This document shows positions 26,070 to 35,240 of a DNA stretch of 59,595 nt, piece after piece. Both the position numbers and the translations under genes were made by a program. Source of the DNA: Actinomycetes bacterium (lineage in GTDB: Bacteria; Actinomycetota; Actinomycetes; DATJPE01); contig DATJPE010000095.1 of assembly GCA_035506535.1 (NCBI GenBank), positions 1 to 59,595 of the forward strand, given 5' to 3'. Position 1 is the stretch's first letter. Every line of letters starts with the position of its first letter. The notes under the pieces were generated by a model that was given only the letters and a program-made list of their open reading frames with translations, had not been told where the DNA came from and did not search any database.

Positions 26070-27236
26070 GTGTACGGCCTCTCGGAGCAGGACCTCGACA
26101 TCCAGCGGCGAGCCCGCACCCTCGTCGACGAGTTGATCCCCCTCGAGGTCGAGGTGGAGCTCGCCGGCGGCGAGGTGCCCCCGGACCTGCTGAAGGCCCA
26201 CCACGCCCGCGCGATCGAGCTCGGTGTCCACGCCACCAACCTGCCGCGGGAGGTGGGCGGCCAGGGCTGCAGCACGCTGCAGGTGGTCCTCGTCCAGGAG
26301 CAGGCGGGCCGGGCCACGAACGCCCTCGGCTGGGTGATGGCCACCCCGCCGTCCTGGCTTCCGGCGGTGGCGACCGAGGACCAGATGGAGCGCTACGTCC
26401 GCCCGTCCGCCCGCGGCGAGCGCGTGGAGTGCTACGCCATCACCGAGGAGGGCGCCGGCTCGGACGTCGAGGACATCACGTCGACGGCACGGCGCGAGGG
26501 CGACGAGTACGTCCTCGACGGCGTGAAGTGGCACGTCACGTCCTACAACGAGGCCGACTACGCCTTCGTCCAGGCCAAGCTCGTCGGTGGGGCGCACGAG
26601 GGCGAGCACGCGATGTTCTTCGTCGACCTGCCCTCGCCCGGGGTGCGTGTCGTGCGGACGCCGGCGTACACGCACACCATCGGCCACGCCCACCCGATCG
26701 TCGCCTTCGAGGGGGTGCGCGTGCCCGTCGCCAACCTCGTCGGGGCCGAGGGCGAGGGCATGACCTTCGCGCACGAGTGGTTCCGTTTCGAGCGGCTGAT
26801 GGTCGCTGCGCGCTGCCTGGGCGCCGCCGACCGCCTGGTGGAGGAGACCGCCGCCTTCGCGAGTGCCCGGGTCGTCGGGGGCGAGCCGCTGGCCTCCCGC
26901 CAGCTCGTCCAGGCGATGCTCGCCGACTCCCTCACCGAGCTGTACGCGGCACGAGCCCTGGTCTACGAGACGGCGCGAGGCGTGGACGCGGGGGTCGACC
27001 GCAAGGTCCAGCACGCCCAGTGCTCGATGGCCAAGCTGTTCGCCTCGGAGATGGCCGGTCGCGTCGCGGACCGCTGCGTGCAGATCTTCGGCGGGCGAGG
27101 CTACATGCGGGAGAACGTCGCCGAGCGCTTCTTCCGCGAGCTTCGGGTGGAGCGGATCTGGGAGGGAGCCAGCGAGCTGCAGCGGGTGGTCATCGCCGAC
27201 CAGCTCGCCAAGCGGGGGATCCGGGCCCTCGTCTAG
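26070..27236 (+). CDS. Acyl-CoA dehydrogenase
   Basis: A 388-residue flavin acyl-CoA dehydrogenase. N-terminal helical domain, then CYAITEEGAGSDVEDITSTARREGDEY, seen as CYAITEEGAGSDV and TARREGDEYVLDGVKWHVTS, the FAD-binding beta domain. C-terminal helices show QIFGGRGYMRENVAERFFRE and RIWEGASELQRVVIADQLAKRG, where the Glu of WEG is in the position of the catalytic base. It oxidises an acyl-CoA to the enoyl-CoA and passes electrons to ETF. Site D overlaps its promoter, so it joins the TetR regulon. Its partner is probably the product of the 22.2 kb CoA ligase. The acyl chain is unknown. Confidence 0.9.
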   Translation: MYGLSEQDLDIQRRARTLVDELIPLEVEVELAGGEVPPDLLKAHHARAIELGVHATNLPREVGGQGCSTLQVVLVQEQAGRATNALGWVMATPPSWLPAVATEDQMERYVRPSARGERVECYAITEEGAGSDVEDITSTARREGDEYVLDGVKWHVTSYNEADYAFVQAKLVGGAHEGEHAMFFVDLPSPGVRVVRTPAYTHTIGHAHPIVAFEGVRVPVANLVGAEGEGMTFAHEWFRFERLMVAARCLGAADRLVEETAAFASARVVGGEPLASRQLVQAMLADSLTELYAARALVYETARGVDAGVDRKVQHAQCSMAKLFASEMAGRVADRCVQIFGGRGYMRENVAERFFRELRVERIWEGASELQRVVIADQLAKRGIRALV

Positions 27237-27339
27237 CCCGCACCCTGGCGGCGCCGCTCCTCCTGACCGGTGCAGGTGGTTGCCACCGCGGGGACCGGCA
27301 CGGTTGGCTCTGACCGACCCGATCGAGCCAGGGAGTGCC

Positions 27340-28806
27340 ATGACCGCGAGCGAGACCGAAGACCTCACGACGCCGGGCGCCGGCGTCGAGGTGACCGCCA
27401 CCGAGACGGCGGCCTGGTCGCTGGGCGGGCGGGCCTTCTTCTTCGAGGCGCCGGTGATCGCGCGGTTGCCGATCGGCTCGCCCGTTGTGCTGTCCAGTCC
27501 GCAGGGTGAGTTCCTCGGCCAGGTCGTCGAGGTCGGTGCGGCCGAGGGTGCGCAGGGCCGGCTAGGGCGCCGGATCGCCGGGCAGGGCACGCTTCTCGCG
27601 CGCGTGGACGGCGACACCCTGACCGCGGTGGGCAGCGACGTCACCTTCGAGGACGCCGCGATGCGCCAGGCCTCCCCAGGCGTGCTCGCGGCCTGGCAGG
27701 CGGGCCTGGCCGCGGGCAAGTCCACCCTCGCCCTCGGTGACCTGCGGCACCCGGAGGGCCAGCCCGCCCAGCTGCTCGCCTCGGGCTTCAACCGGCACAC
27801 GTTCCTCTGCGGGCAGTCCGGCTCCGGCAAGACCTACACCCTCGGCGTCATCCTCGAACAGCTCCTGCTGCGGACCACGCTGCGCATGGTCGTCCTCGAC
27901 CCGAACTCCGACTACGTCGGGCTGGACCGCATCGCCGCCGAGGACGGCCAGGGCCTGGCCGACGTGGGCCCGGTGGTCGTGTTCCGCTCCAAGGGCGAGC
28001 ACCGCCTCCAAGTCAGGTACGGGCGCCTGCCGCTGCACCAGCAGGCCATGGTGCTCGCGCTCGACCCGGTGGCCGACGCGGAGGCGTACGACGCGCTGCG
28101 GCGCGCGACGGAGGAGCTCGGCACCCCCGAGTACTCGCTGAACGACATCAGGCAGCGCATGCGGGACAGCGCCGACCCGGCGGAGCGGGCACTGGCGCTG
28201 CGCATCGACAACCTCGGGGTCGCCACCTGGAGCATCTGGGCGGAGCGAGAGGACCCGCCCCTGCTCGACCAGCTGCCCGCGGACTGGCGAGCGGCGGTGG
28301 CCGACCTCGGCGAGATGGAGATCCCGGAGGAGCGGTCGGCGATCGTCGCCTCGATCCTCACCGGGCTGTGGGCGGTCCGCGGGTACAAGCAGCCGGTGCT
28401 CATCGTCATCGACGAGGCCCACAACATCTGCCCCCAGGAGCCGGCCAACGCCCACCAGGCCCTCGCGATCGAGCACGCGACCCGGATCGCCGCGGAGGGC
28501 CGAAAGTACGGGCTCTACCTGCTGCTCGCCACCCAGAGCCCGCGCAAGCTGCATGCGAACGTGCTCTCGCAGTGCGAGAACCTGATCCTGATGAAGACGA
28601 ACTCGGTCGCCGACATCAACCACATCGCCGACGTGTTCTCGCAGGTGCCTCGCGGTCTCATCGCCCAGGCGACCGGGTTCTCCCTCGGCGAGGGGCTGGC
28701 CGCCGGCCGGATCTCCCCGACCCCGCAGCTGTTCCGCGGAGGACGGCGGCGCTCGCCGGAGGGTGGCGCGGACATCCCCACGTCCTGGGCCGACAAGCGC
28801 GACTGA
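27340..28806 (+). CDS. HerA/DUF87-type P-loop ATPase
   Basis: A 488-residue ATPase. The N-terminal beta-barrel (residues about 25-105, GEFLGQVVEVG) is followed by the HerA-type motor: Walker A GQSGSGKT at 158-165, a Walker B LIVIDEAHNICPQE near residue 360, an arginine-finger region IAAEGRKYGLYLLLATQSPRK (split by the strand), and SQCENLILMKTNSVADINHIADVF. HerA relatives are hexameric DNA translocases. The usual nuclease partner NurA is absent here. ATG 27340 has GGGAG upstream. It is alone on its strand with 175 bp after it. Confidence 0.82.
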   Translation: MTASETEDLTTPGAGVEVTATETAAWSLGGRAFFFEAPVIARLPIGSPVVLSSPQGEFLGQVVEVGAAEGAQGRLGRRIAGQGTLLARVDGDTLTAVGSDVTFEDAAMRQASPGVLAAWQAGLAAGKSTLALGDLRHPEGQPAQLLASGFNRHTFLCGQSGSGKTYTLGVILEQLLLRTTLRMVVLDPNSDYVGLDRIAAEDGQGLADVGPVVVFRSKGEHRLQVRYGRLPLHQQAMVLALDPVADAEAYDALRRATEELGTPEYSLNDIRQRMRDSADPAERALALRIDNLGVATWSIWAEREDPPLLDQLPADWRAAVADLGEMEIPEERSAIVASILTGLWAVRGYKQPVLIVIDEAHNICPQEPANAHQALAIEHATRIAAEGRKYGLYLLLATQSPRKLHANVLSQCENLILMKTNSVADINHIADVFSQVPRGLIAQATGFSLGEGLAAGRISPTPQLFRGGRRRSPEGGADIPTSWADKRD

Positions 28807-28981
28807 CCCCGGCACCACCGCCGATCGGGCGCGGCCGGGACGGGGCGGAGGCGCGACCACCGCCAGGTGCGACGCTAGGCTCCGTCGAGATCCGAGACGA
28901 GGGACCTTCGGCGCTTGCGCCCGTTGATCGACTCGGTGAGGGTGACCGAACAGGTCGTCGACGACGCCGAGGGAGCCGAGC

Positions 28982-30343
28982 ATGAGCGAGGATCAGGGCA
29001 CGCCCAGCGCCGAGGAGGTCGCGCAGCTTCGGGCCGAGGTGGAGCAGCTGCGGGAGCAGGTCGATGCTGATCAGCACCCGCGTCCCCACCCCGCGTCCTG
29101 GGGCAACCGGACCGGCGGCTGGAGACCCGTCGTCGCCTCGATCCTCATCGTGGTCGCAGCCCTGCTCGTTCCGCTGTCCGTCCTCGCGGTCTGGGCGCAC
29201 GACCAGGTGAGCAACACCGACCGGTACGTCAAGACGGTCGGCCCGCTGGCCGCCGACCCGGCGGTCCAGAAGGCCGTCGCGAACCGGATCAGCACCGAGA
29301 TCTTCGACTACCTCGACGTCAACCAGCTCACGTCGCAGGCGGTCGACGCATTGCAGAACCTTGGCCTTCCGCCACGGGTGAGCAGCAGCCTCTCCGCTCT
29401 GGCCGTGCCCATCTCGAACGGGGTGCAGAGCTTCGTCACCGAGCAGGTCGACAACTTCGTCAGCTCGAAGGCGTTCCAGGAGGCGTGGGTCGCGGCCAAC
29501 CGGGAGGCCCACGCCCAGATGGTCGCGGTGCTGAGCGGGAAGAAGTCGGGTCTCGTGCAGGTCAACGGGCAGACGGTCTCGGTCAACCTCTCCGCCGTCA
29601 TCGACACCATCAAGACCCAGCTGGTGGCCCGGGGCTTCACTCTGGCCAAGAACATCCCCGAGGTCAACGCGCAGTTCACGATCTTCCAGTCCAAGGACCT
29701 GACCAAGGCCCAGCGCTACTACCGGCTCCTCGACCGGGTCTCCACGTGGCTGCCGATCCTGGCCCTGGTCCTGCTCGGCGTCGCGGTCTTCATCGCCCGT
29801 GACCGACGGCGCTTCCTGATGTGGGCCGGCATCGCCGTCGCGATCAGCATGGTGGTGCTCGGGGCCATGCTCAACATCTTCAGGACCATCTACCTGAACC
29901 AGCTGCCGAGCACGGTGAACCTGCCAGCGGCGACCAGCGTCTACGACCAGCTCGTGCACTTCATCCGGCTCAACCTGCGCGCCGTCCTCGTCGTCGGGCT
30001 CGCTGTCGCGATCGGCGCCTGGCTCTCGGGGCCGTCAGGATCCGCGGTGGCGACCCGCGGCTGGATCAACCGCTTCATAGGCTCCCTTCGCGGGGGCGCC
30101 GAGCACGCCGGGCTGCACACCGGCCGGGTCGGCGAGTTCGCCGCCCGGCATCACAACGGCCTCCGCGCGGTCATCGTCGGCGCGACCGTGCTCGTCTATG
30201 TCCAGGCAGCGCACCCGACGGGATCGTGGACGCTGAAGCTGCTGGTGCTCATGGTGGTGCTCCTGCTGGTCCTCGAGTTCCTCGCCAGGCCGGCTGGTGC
30301 GGCGTCGGACACGACGGATGCCGCCGCTCCTCGTGGCTCCTGA
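28982..30343 (+). CDS. Conserved actinobacterial membrane protein
   Basis: 453 residues. An N-terminal acidic coiled-coil stretch (SAEEVAQLRAEVEQLREQVD, residues 9-28) precedes a first membrane helix (VASILIVVAALLVPLSVLAVWA, in part), then about 150 extracytoplasmic residues with VSNTDRYVKTVGPLAADPAVQKAV (in part), then five more helices, one reading VSTWLPILALVLLGVAVFIA. TDRYV and LA.DP.VQ are recurrent in this uncharacterised actinobacterial family. ATG 28982 has GAGGGAG upstream. The next gene starts within its last 26 bp. A TAGGCT at 28875-28880 could be the promoter. Function unknown. Confidence 0.7.
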   Translation: MSEDQGTPSAEEVAQLRAEVEQLREQVDADQHPRPHPASWGNRTGGWRPVVASILIVVAALLVPLSVLAVWAHDQVSNTDRYVKTVGPLAADPAVQKAVANRISTEIFDYLDVNQLTSQAVDALQNLGLPPRVSSSLSALAVPISNGVQSFVTEQVDNFVSSKAFQEAWVAANREAHAQMVAVLSGKKSGLVQVNGQTVSVNLSAVIDTIKTQLVARGFTLAKNIPEVNAQFTIFQSKDLTKAQRYYRLLDRVSTWLPILALVLLGVAVFIARDRRRFLMWAGIAVAISMVVLGAMLNIFRTIYLNQLPSTVNLPAATSVYDQLVHFIRLNLRAVLVVGLAVAIGAWLSGPSGSAVATRGWINRFIGSLRGGAEHAGLHTGRVGEFAARHHNGLRAVIVGATVLVYVQAAHPTGSWTLKLLVLMVVLLLVLEFLARPAGAASDTTDAAAPRGS

Positions 30344-31250
30344 GGAGCGTCCACCCGCACCGCTGCCGGAACCGACGGACGTCAACCCGGCGCCGCTCGA
30401 GATCGGCCCGATTCGGCCGCTGGCAGCGCTCACCCGACGAGACGACACGCTCGGGCGGGTCGCCAAACGACTGGCGGACTCCGTCGTCATCGCCATCGTG
30501 GTCGACTTCGTGCGCCTGGGCGGGCGGGACCGGGTGCTCGTGCTCGCCGGCCAGGCGTTCACCACGATCATCCCGCTGTTCATCCTGATGGCCGCGGTGA
30601 GCAGCAACCCCGACTACGTCGCGGACAACATCATCAGGCGGTTCAACCTCACCGACGGAGCAGCCGAGGCGGTCAAGAACCTGTTCGCCCGACCGCCCGG
30701 CACCACGGGAGCCATCACCGTCGTCGGTGCCCTGCTGCTGTTCTTCTCCGTCCTGTCTTTCACCAAGTCGCTCCAACGCACGTACGAGGCAGCATGGCGG
30801 CTGCCCCCGGCGGGGGTGCGCGGGACCCTCTTCGGCCTGTCCGGCATCGTGCTGCTCGTGGGTCAGGTGGTCCTCCTCACCCTCATCGCGAGTCTCCTGC
30901 ACCGCGCACCGGCCGGGACGGTCCTCACGTTCCTCGTCCGCGTCGCGATCGCAAGCTTCCTGTGGTGGCAGCTGCAGTACCTGCTGCTGACGCGCCGCGT
31001 CCCGCGCCGGCTGCTGGTCCCGGGCGCCGTGACCTCGGGACTCGGCCAGATCGTCATCTCTGTCTACTCCGCCGCGTGGATGCCGCACCTCGTCCGGATC
31101 AACGCTGCTCGCTACGGCGTGATAGGCGTCACCTTCGCCCTGCTCACCTGGTTCATCGTCATCTGCTTCGGCGCCGTGCTGACCGCGATCATCTCGGCGC
31201 AGTTCGGCGAACGCGCGAAACAGCGTCAGGATTCGACTGCGGCGAGCTGA
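30318..31250 (+). CDS. YihY/BrkB-family membrane protein
   Basis: About 310 residues with a Pro-rich N-terminal tail and six membrane helices. The YihY pattern is visible: GRDRVLVLAGQAFTTIIPLFILMAA (in part), VGALLLFFSVLSFTKSLQRTYEAAW and GVTFALLTWFIVICFGAVL. ATG 30318 overlaps the preceding gene by 26 bp; GTG 30333 is an alternative. It is likely co-transcribed with the preceding membrane protein. The family is wide but has no agreed function; it was once misnamed ribonuclease BN. Its end overlaps the convergent MBL gene by 25 bp. Confidence 0.78.
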   Translation: MPPLLVAPEERPPAPLPEPTDVNPAPLEIGPIRPLAALTRRDDTLGRVAKRLADSVVIAIVVDFVRLGGRDRVLVLAGQAFTTIIPLFILMAAVSSNPDYVADNIIRRFNLTDGAAEAVKNLFARPPGTTGAITVVGALLLFFSVLSFTKSLQRTYEAAWRLPPAGVRGTLFGLSGIVLLVGQVVLLTLIASLLHRAPAGTVLTFLVRVAIASFLWWQLQYLLLTRRVPRRLLVPGAVTSGLGQIVISVYSAAWMPHLVRINAARYGVIGVTFALLTWFIVICFGAVLTAIISAQFGERAKQRQDSTAAS

Positions 31251-31987
31251 CCCGGAGGCGTGAGCGCCACGTGCACGTCCAGACCGCTTCGTCGTACGAG
31301 CTCGGCGAACACCGCTCCCTGCGTACCGAAGTCCTTGCCCAGCAACGATTTCAATCCCACCGGGAACAGGGTTCCGTAGTGGATCGGCACCACGTGACGG
31401 GCACGGAGCCGAGCCGTCGCCTCCACGGCGCGCACCGGGTCGAGATGGCCCGGTCCGATGTCGGGTCCCCATCCCCACACGGGAAGCAGCGCCACGTCGA
31501 CGTCGCCGAGATCGCTCATCGCGTCGAAGAGGTCGGTGTCGCCGGCGAAGTACGTCGATCCCGTGCCGGCCGACAGGACGTACCCGAGCGCCCTCGCGAT
31601 CGGTCCGGCACGGCGTCGCCCCGAATGCACAGCAGGGACAGCACGGACGCGCAGTTGGCCGTCGACGTAGACGTCACCCAGATCCATTTCGTGGACGGCG
31701 CGAAAACCCTGACGTGCCAACCATTCACCGCCGCCGGCAGGGACGAGGACGGGCACGTCGTGACCGATCCTCCGGAGCGAAGGGAGATCGCAATGGTCGT
31801 GGTGCAGGTGCGAGAGGACTACGAGGTCGACGCCCTGCCATGTCGACGGACCGGGCATCGCCGCGTATCGCCACAGCACCCCCTCGACGCTGCGGCCGAG
31901 CACGGGATCGGTGAGGACGCTGCGGCCGCCGAGATCCACACGCAAGGTCGAATGACCGACGTACGTCACCCGCGGCAACTCACCCAT
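31226..31987 (-). CDS. UlaG-like MBL-fold hydrolase
   Basis: A 253-residue metal-dependent hydrolase. N-terminal VTYVGHSTLRVDLGGRSVLTDP, metal motif LSHLHHDHCDLPSL near residues 78-90, STYFAGDTDLFDAM, and a late VVPIHYGT, as in UlaG and RNase Z-like proteins (also NAPE-PLD relatives). An inverted repeat CTCACCC-N6-GGGTGAG (31979-31998) spans the start codon and could be an operator or an RNA hairpin. Substrate unknown. The gene ends inside the convergent YihY gene. Confidence 0.85.
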   Translation of the reverse strand: MGELPRVTYVGHSTLRVDLGGRSVLTDPVLGRSVEGVLWRYAAMPGPSTWQGVDLVVLSHLHHDHCDLPSLRRIGHDVPVLVPAGGGEWLARQGFRAVHEMDLGDVYVDGQLRVRAVPAVHSGRRRAGPIARALGYVLSAGTGSTYFAGDTDLFDAMSDLGDVDVALLPVWGWGPDIGPGHLDPVRAVEATARLRARHVVPIHYGTLFPVGLKSLLGKDFGTQGAVFAELVRRSGLDVHVALTPPGQLAAVES

Positions 31988-32002
31988 GACCGGGTGAGCC
32001 TG

Positions 32003-32524
32003 TCAGTACCAGCCGTGCGACCGCCAGTAGTGCCAGGCGAGGCACGGTGTCCGGTGCCGGTTCTTGATGTAGCGAAGACCCCATCGGATCTGCGTCTTCG
32101 CGCTGTTGCGCCAGTTCGCGCCCGCGGTGGCCATCTTGGGGCCAGGGAGAGCCTGCGGGATGCCGTACGCCCCGCTGCCGTTGTGGGCATGCACCCGCCA
32201 TCCGGACTCGTTGGTCCACAAGGAGTCCAGGCACCGGAACTGCCCCGCGCCCCAGCCACGCGCCTTGGCCATGTCGCGCCCGAGCTGGCGCGGCGTCCGT
32301 CGCTTGTGGTGCGTGCTGCTCGTGGCCGTCGACGTGGCGGTGCTCTTGGCAGTGCTGAGCAGCTCAGCCTTGGTCTCGCCGACGAGGACGACACTCGGGG
32401 AGACCGGAGAGGTCTTGTGCGCAGGCGCGAGCGCGGCCGCCGCACCGCTCATCCCGAGGAGACCGACACCGCTGGACGCGGCGAGGGCGGCGATGCCGAC
32501 GTTCCGGATCGAGGTCCGGGACAT
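32003..32524 (-). CDS. Secreted lytic transglycosylase-like protein
   Basis: A 173-residue exported protein. Signal peptide about residues 1-32 (IAALAASSGVGLLGMSGAAAALA). A Ser/Thr-rich linker follows, then a lysozyme-fold domain from about 95: LDSLWTNESGWRVHAHN, SGAYGIPQALPG, WRNSAKTQIRWGLRYIKNR and a closing WHYWRSHGWY. The Glu of NESGW is the expected catalytic acid. This is the form of actinobacterial peptidoglycan hydrolases related to Rpf and transglycosylase SLT domains. It has a long untranslated leader (see 32525-32844), usual for cell-wall hydrolases under RNA control. It lies 15 bp upstream of the UlaG-like gene on the same strand. Confidence 0.85.
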   Translation of the reverse strand: MSRTSIRNVGIAALAASSGVGLLGMSGAAAALAPAHKTSPVSPSVVLVGETKAELLSTAKSTATSTATSSTHHKRRTPRQLGRDMAKARGWGAGQFRCLDSLWTNESGWRVHAHNGSGAYGIPQALPGPKMATAGANWRNSAKTQIRWGLRYIKNRHRTPCLAWHYWRSHGWY

Positions 32525-32844
32525 GAACAGGATTCCTTCCCAGCTGTGCCGGCCACGGAGGTCGCGACCGGATCACCGGCCGTGGGTTGGTGTCGGCCGG
32601 GCGTGGTCCCTGAGCGCTAGGGCTCGAACGGGCGGCGTCAGTGCCGCTGCGGGAATACCGCGAGGGAGGGGAGCGACGCATCCACCGGTTCATCCCTCAC
32701 GAGGTGATGACATCAACCCTGGGGGAACCTCGCGACCCAGGCAAATCCTGCGCCCGTGGCCTTGATCACAGCGTGGCCTACCTCACGCGCTGACGCGGAA
32801 TTCGGTACTCCACGCAGCTGGGAGGTGACGCAGCGTCGACCGGA
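32525..32844 (-). other. 320-bp gene-free leader of the transglycosylase gene
   Basis: No ORF with coding character is seen here. On the minus strand it can form several short hairpins: CCTGGG...CCCAGG at about 32720-32743, CCTC-GT-GAGG near 32697-32706, GCGTG...CACGC near 32772-32790, and CCACGG...CCGTGG near 32552-32585. This suggests a structured 5' leader. It was compared by eye with the c-di-AMP ydaO riboswitch, which often precedes such hydrolases, and the conserved core was not found. The upstream part may hold the promoter and the end of the phoH-like gene's transcript. Confidence 0.4.
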
Positions 32845-34176
32845 TCAGTACGGCAGGTCCTCGAGCATCTCGGTCACGAGAGCCGCGATCGGTGAACGCT
32901 CCGACCGCGTCAAGGTGACGTGAGCGAACAGTGGATGGCCCTTGAGCTTCTCGACGACGGCGACCACGCCGTCGTGGCGGCCCACCCGGAGGTTGTCCCG
33001 CTGCGCGACGTCGTGGGTGAGCACGACGCGCGAGCCCTGCCCGATGCGCGAGAGGACGGTGAGCAAGACGTTGCGTTCCAACGACTGGGCCTCGTCCACG
33101 ATGACGAAGGCATCGTGCAGGGAACGGCCGCGGATGTGGGTGAGCGGCAGCACCTCGAGCATGCCGCGGTCGACGACCTCCTCGACGACCTCGGTGGTGG
33201 TGAGTGCGGACAGCGTGTCGAAGACCGCCTGCCCCCACGGCGTCATCTTCTCCGCCTCGGTGCCGGGGAGGTAGCCGAGCTCCTGGCCGCCGACCGCGAA
33301 GAGAGGGCGGAACACCACGACGCGTCGGTGCTGGCGCCGCTCGAGGACAGCCTCGAGGCCCGCGCACAGCGCGAGCGCGGACTTGCCGGTGCCGGCCCGT
33401 CCGCCCAGCGAGACGATGCCTACGTCGGGATCGAGGAGAAGGTCGAGCGCGATGCGCTGCTCGGCGCTTCGCCCATGCAGGCCGAAGGCTTCGCGGTCTC
33501 CCCGCACGAGACGGACCCGCTTGTCGGGCGTGACCCGGCCCAGCCCGCTGCCCCGCTCCGAGAGCAGGACGAGGCCGGTGTGGCAGGGCAGCTCGGCAGC
33601 GGCAGGGTGGTCGAGCGACCCGTCCTCGTAGAGCCGGTCGAGCTCCTCACCGGTCAGGTCGAGCTCGGCGAGCCCGGTCCAGCCGGACTCGACGGCCAGC
33701 TCGGCGCGGTACTCCTCCGCGGGCAGCCCGACCGCGGAGGCCTTGACGCGCATGGGCAGGTCCTTCGAGACCAGTGTGACGTCGCGTCCCTCGGCCCGGA
33801 CGTTGAGTGCGACCGCGAGGATGCGGCTGTCGTTGTCACCCAGCCGGAACCCGGCGGGAAGGATGCTCGGGTCGGTGTGGTTGAGCTCGACCCGTACGGT
33901 GCCGCCCACGTCGTTGAGCGGGAGCGGCTCGTCGAGCCGCCCGTGGCGGATCCTCAGGTCGTCGAGGAGACGCAGCGCCTGGCGCGCGAAGTAGCCGAGC
34001 TCGGGATGGCTCCGCTTGCCCTCGAGCTCGGTGATGACCACCACCGGCAGGACCACCTCGTGCTCGTCGAAGCGCAACAACGCCAAGGGGTCCGAGAGCA
34101 GGACGCTGGTGTCGAGCACGTACGCCCGCCGGCCGCGAGCGGCGTCGAGGGCGGGAACGGCAGCGATGTCGGCCAC
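32845..34176 (-). CDS. PIN-PhoH fusion protein (PhoH2 type)
   Basis: 443 residues. N-terminal PIN nuclease domain: [47 protein letters not shown] with the acidic residues of a PIN active site. C-terminal PhoH ATPase: [21 protein letters not shown] (Walker A in part), [38 protein letters not shown] (Walker B), [22 protein letters not shown] (in part). PhoH2 proteins of actinobacteria are RNA helicase/RNases that can act like toxins. GTG 34176 has GGGGAG 8 nt upstream. About 245 bp of apparently non-coding sequence separate it from the prenyltransferase. Confidence 0.9.
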   Translation of the reverse strand: MADIAAVPALDAARGRRAYVLDTSVLLSDPLALLRFDEHEVVLPVVVITELEGKRSHPELGYFARQALRLLDDLRIRHGRLDEPLPLNDVGGTVRVELNHTDPSILPAGFRLGDNDSRILAVALNVRAEGRDVTLVSKDLPMRVKASAVGLPAEEYRAELAVESGWTGLAELDLTGEELDRLYEDGSLDHPAAAELPCHTGLVLLSERGSGLGRVTPDKRVRLVRGDREAFGLHGRSAEQRIALDLLLDPDVGIVSLGGRAGTGKSALALCAGLEAVLERRQHRRVVVFRPLFAVGGQELGYLPGTEAEKMTPWGQAVFDTLSALTTTEVVEEVVDRGMLEVLPLTHIRGRSLHDAFVIVDEAQSLERNVLLTVLSRIGQGSRVVLTHDVAQRDNLRVGRHDGVVAVVEKLKGHPLFAHVTLTRSERSPIAALVTEMLEDLPY

Positions 34177-34421
34177 AGGTCGGTCTCCCCGCGGACGAGC
34201 GCGCCTCGTCCGCGGCTGGTTCGAAGGTCCGGAGAGCGCCCCTGTCCGGGGCCGCGCGCCGGCCCCTTCGTCCGCTGCTCGAGCACCGGTCAGTGGGGCC
34301 TTCCCGTCGGGGCGGCGGGGTGCCGCTCCGTCTCTGTCGACGCTAGGCCGCATCCGCGGAGTGCGGCGCGCGCCACGCCGTACGCGCCGGCCCTCGCGGA
34401 CCGACCCCGCGGCTCCTCGCG

Positions 34422-35192
34422 TCAGCCGCCGAAGCGGCGATGGCGTTCGGCGTAGGACCGCACCGCGCGCAGGAAGTCGATGCGGCGGAAGTCGGGCCAG
34501 TACGCCTCGCAGAAGTAGAACTCCGAGTGTGCGCTCTGCCAGAGCAGGAACCCCGACAGACGCTGCTCGCCCGAGGTACGGATCACCAGATCCGGGTCGG
34601 GCTGTCCCTTGGTGTACAGGTGCGCCGCGATGTGGTCGACGTCGAGGACGGCGGCCAGGTCGTCCAGCGAGGTGCCCTGGACGGCCTGTTCCTGGAGCAG
34701 GGCACGTACGGCGTCGGCGATCTCGCGGCGACCGCCGTAGCCGACTGCCACGTTGACCAGCATCCCGGGGATGTCGGTGGTCCGCTCCTCGGCCGTCTTC
34801 AGCACCGTTGCCGTGCGCTCGGGGAGCAGGTCGAGGGCACCGACCGGGTGGATGCGCCACCGTCGACGCTCGGCGAGATCCCCGACGGTGTCCTCGATGA
34901 TCGAGAGCAGCGGCGCGAGCTCGGACTCCTCGCGCTGCAGGTTGTCGGTCGAGAGCAGCCACAGCGTCACCACCTCGACGCCGAGGTCCTCGCACCACCC
35001 GATGAACTCCACGATCTTGTCGGCGCCGGCCCGGTGACCGCCAGCGGTGGACAGGCCCGCGTCGCGGGCCCATCTGCGGTTCCCGTCGAGGATGACTCCG
35101 ACGTGGCGAGGGATGCGCTCGGGGTCGAGGTGCTGGATGCGGTCGGCGAGGCGGCGCTCGTACACCCCGTAGACGAGGTCGCGCAGCCCCAT
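34422..35192 (-). CDS. cis-Prenyltransferase (isoprenyl/undecaprenyl diphosphate synthase family)
   Basis: A 256-residue UppS-fold enzyme. [15 protein letters not shown] has the catalytic Asp at residue 36, [17 protein letters not shown] and [14 protein letters not shown] follow, and [20 protein letters not shown] and [14 protein letters not shown] close the active site. It condenses IPP onto an allylic diphosphate in cis configuration, for lipid carriers of cell-wall synthesis. Start ATG 35192 is chosen because GGGAGG is 5-6 nt upstream; a GTG two codons earlier lies inside that Shine-Dalgarno. Chain length (short Z-farnesyl or long decaprenyl) cannot be told. Confidence 0.93.
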   Translation of the reverse strand: MGLRDLVYGVYERRLADRIQHLDPERIPRHVGVILDGNRRWARDAGLSTAGGHRAGADKIVEFIGWCEDLGVEVVTLWLLSTDNLQREESELAPLLSIIEDTVGDLAERRRWRIHPVGALDLLPERTATVLKTAEERTTDIPGMLVNVAVGYGGRREIADAVRALLQEQAVQGTSLDDLAAVLDVDHIAAHLYTKGQPDPDLVIRTSGEQRLSGFLLWQSAHSEFYFCEAYWPDFRRIDFLRAVRSYAERHRRFGG

Positions 35193-35240
35193 GGACACCT
35201 CCCGTGACGTGAGCCTACTGGCGTCACCTCACGGGATGGC

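Noticed and set aside
31979-31998. CTCACCC-N6-GGGTGAG as a terminator of the transglycosylase gene
   Set aside because: The stem is only 7 bp, it spans the next gene's start codon, and no T run follows. An operator is possible but unsupported.
32525-32844. c-di-AMP (ydaO) riboswitch
   Set aside because: The gene context fits, but the conserved GGGGTTAATC-like and GACAGCTAACC-like core segments were not found on the transcribed strand.
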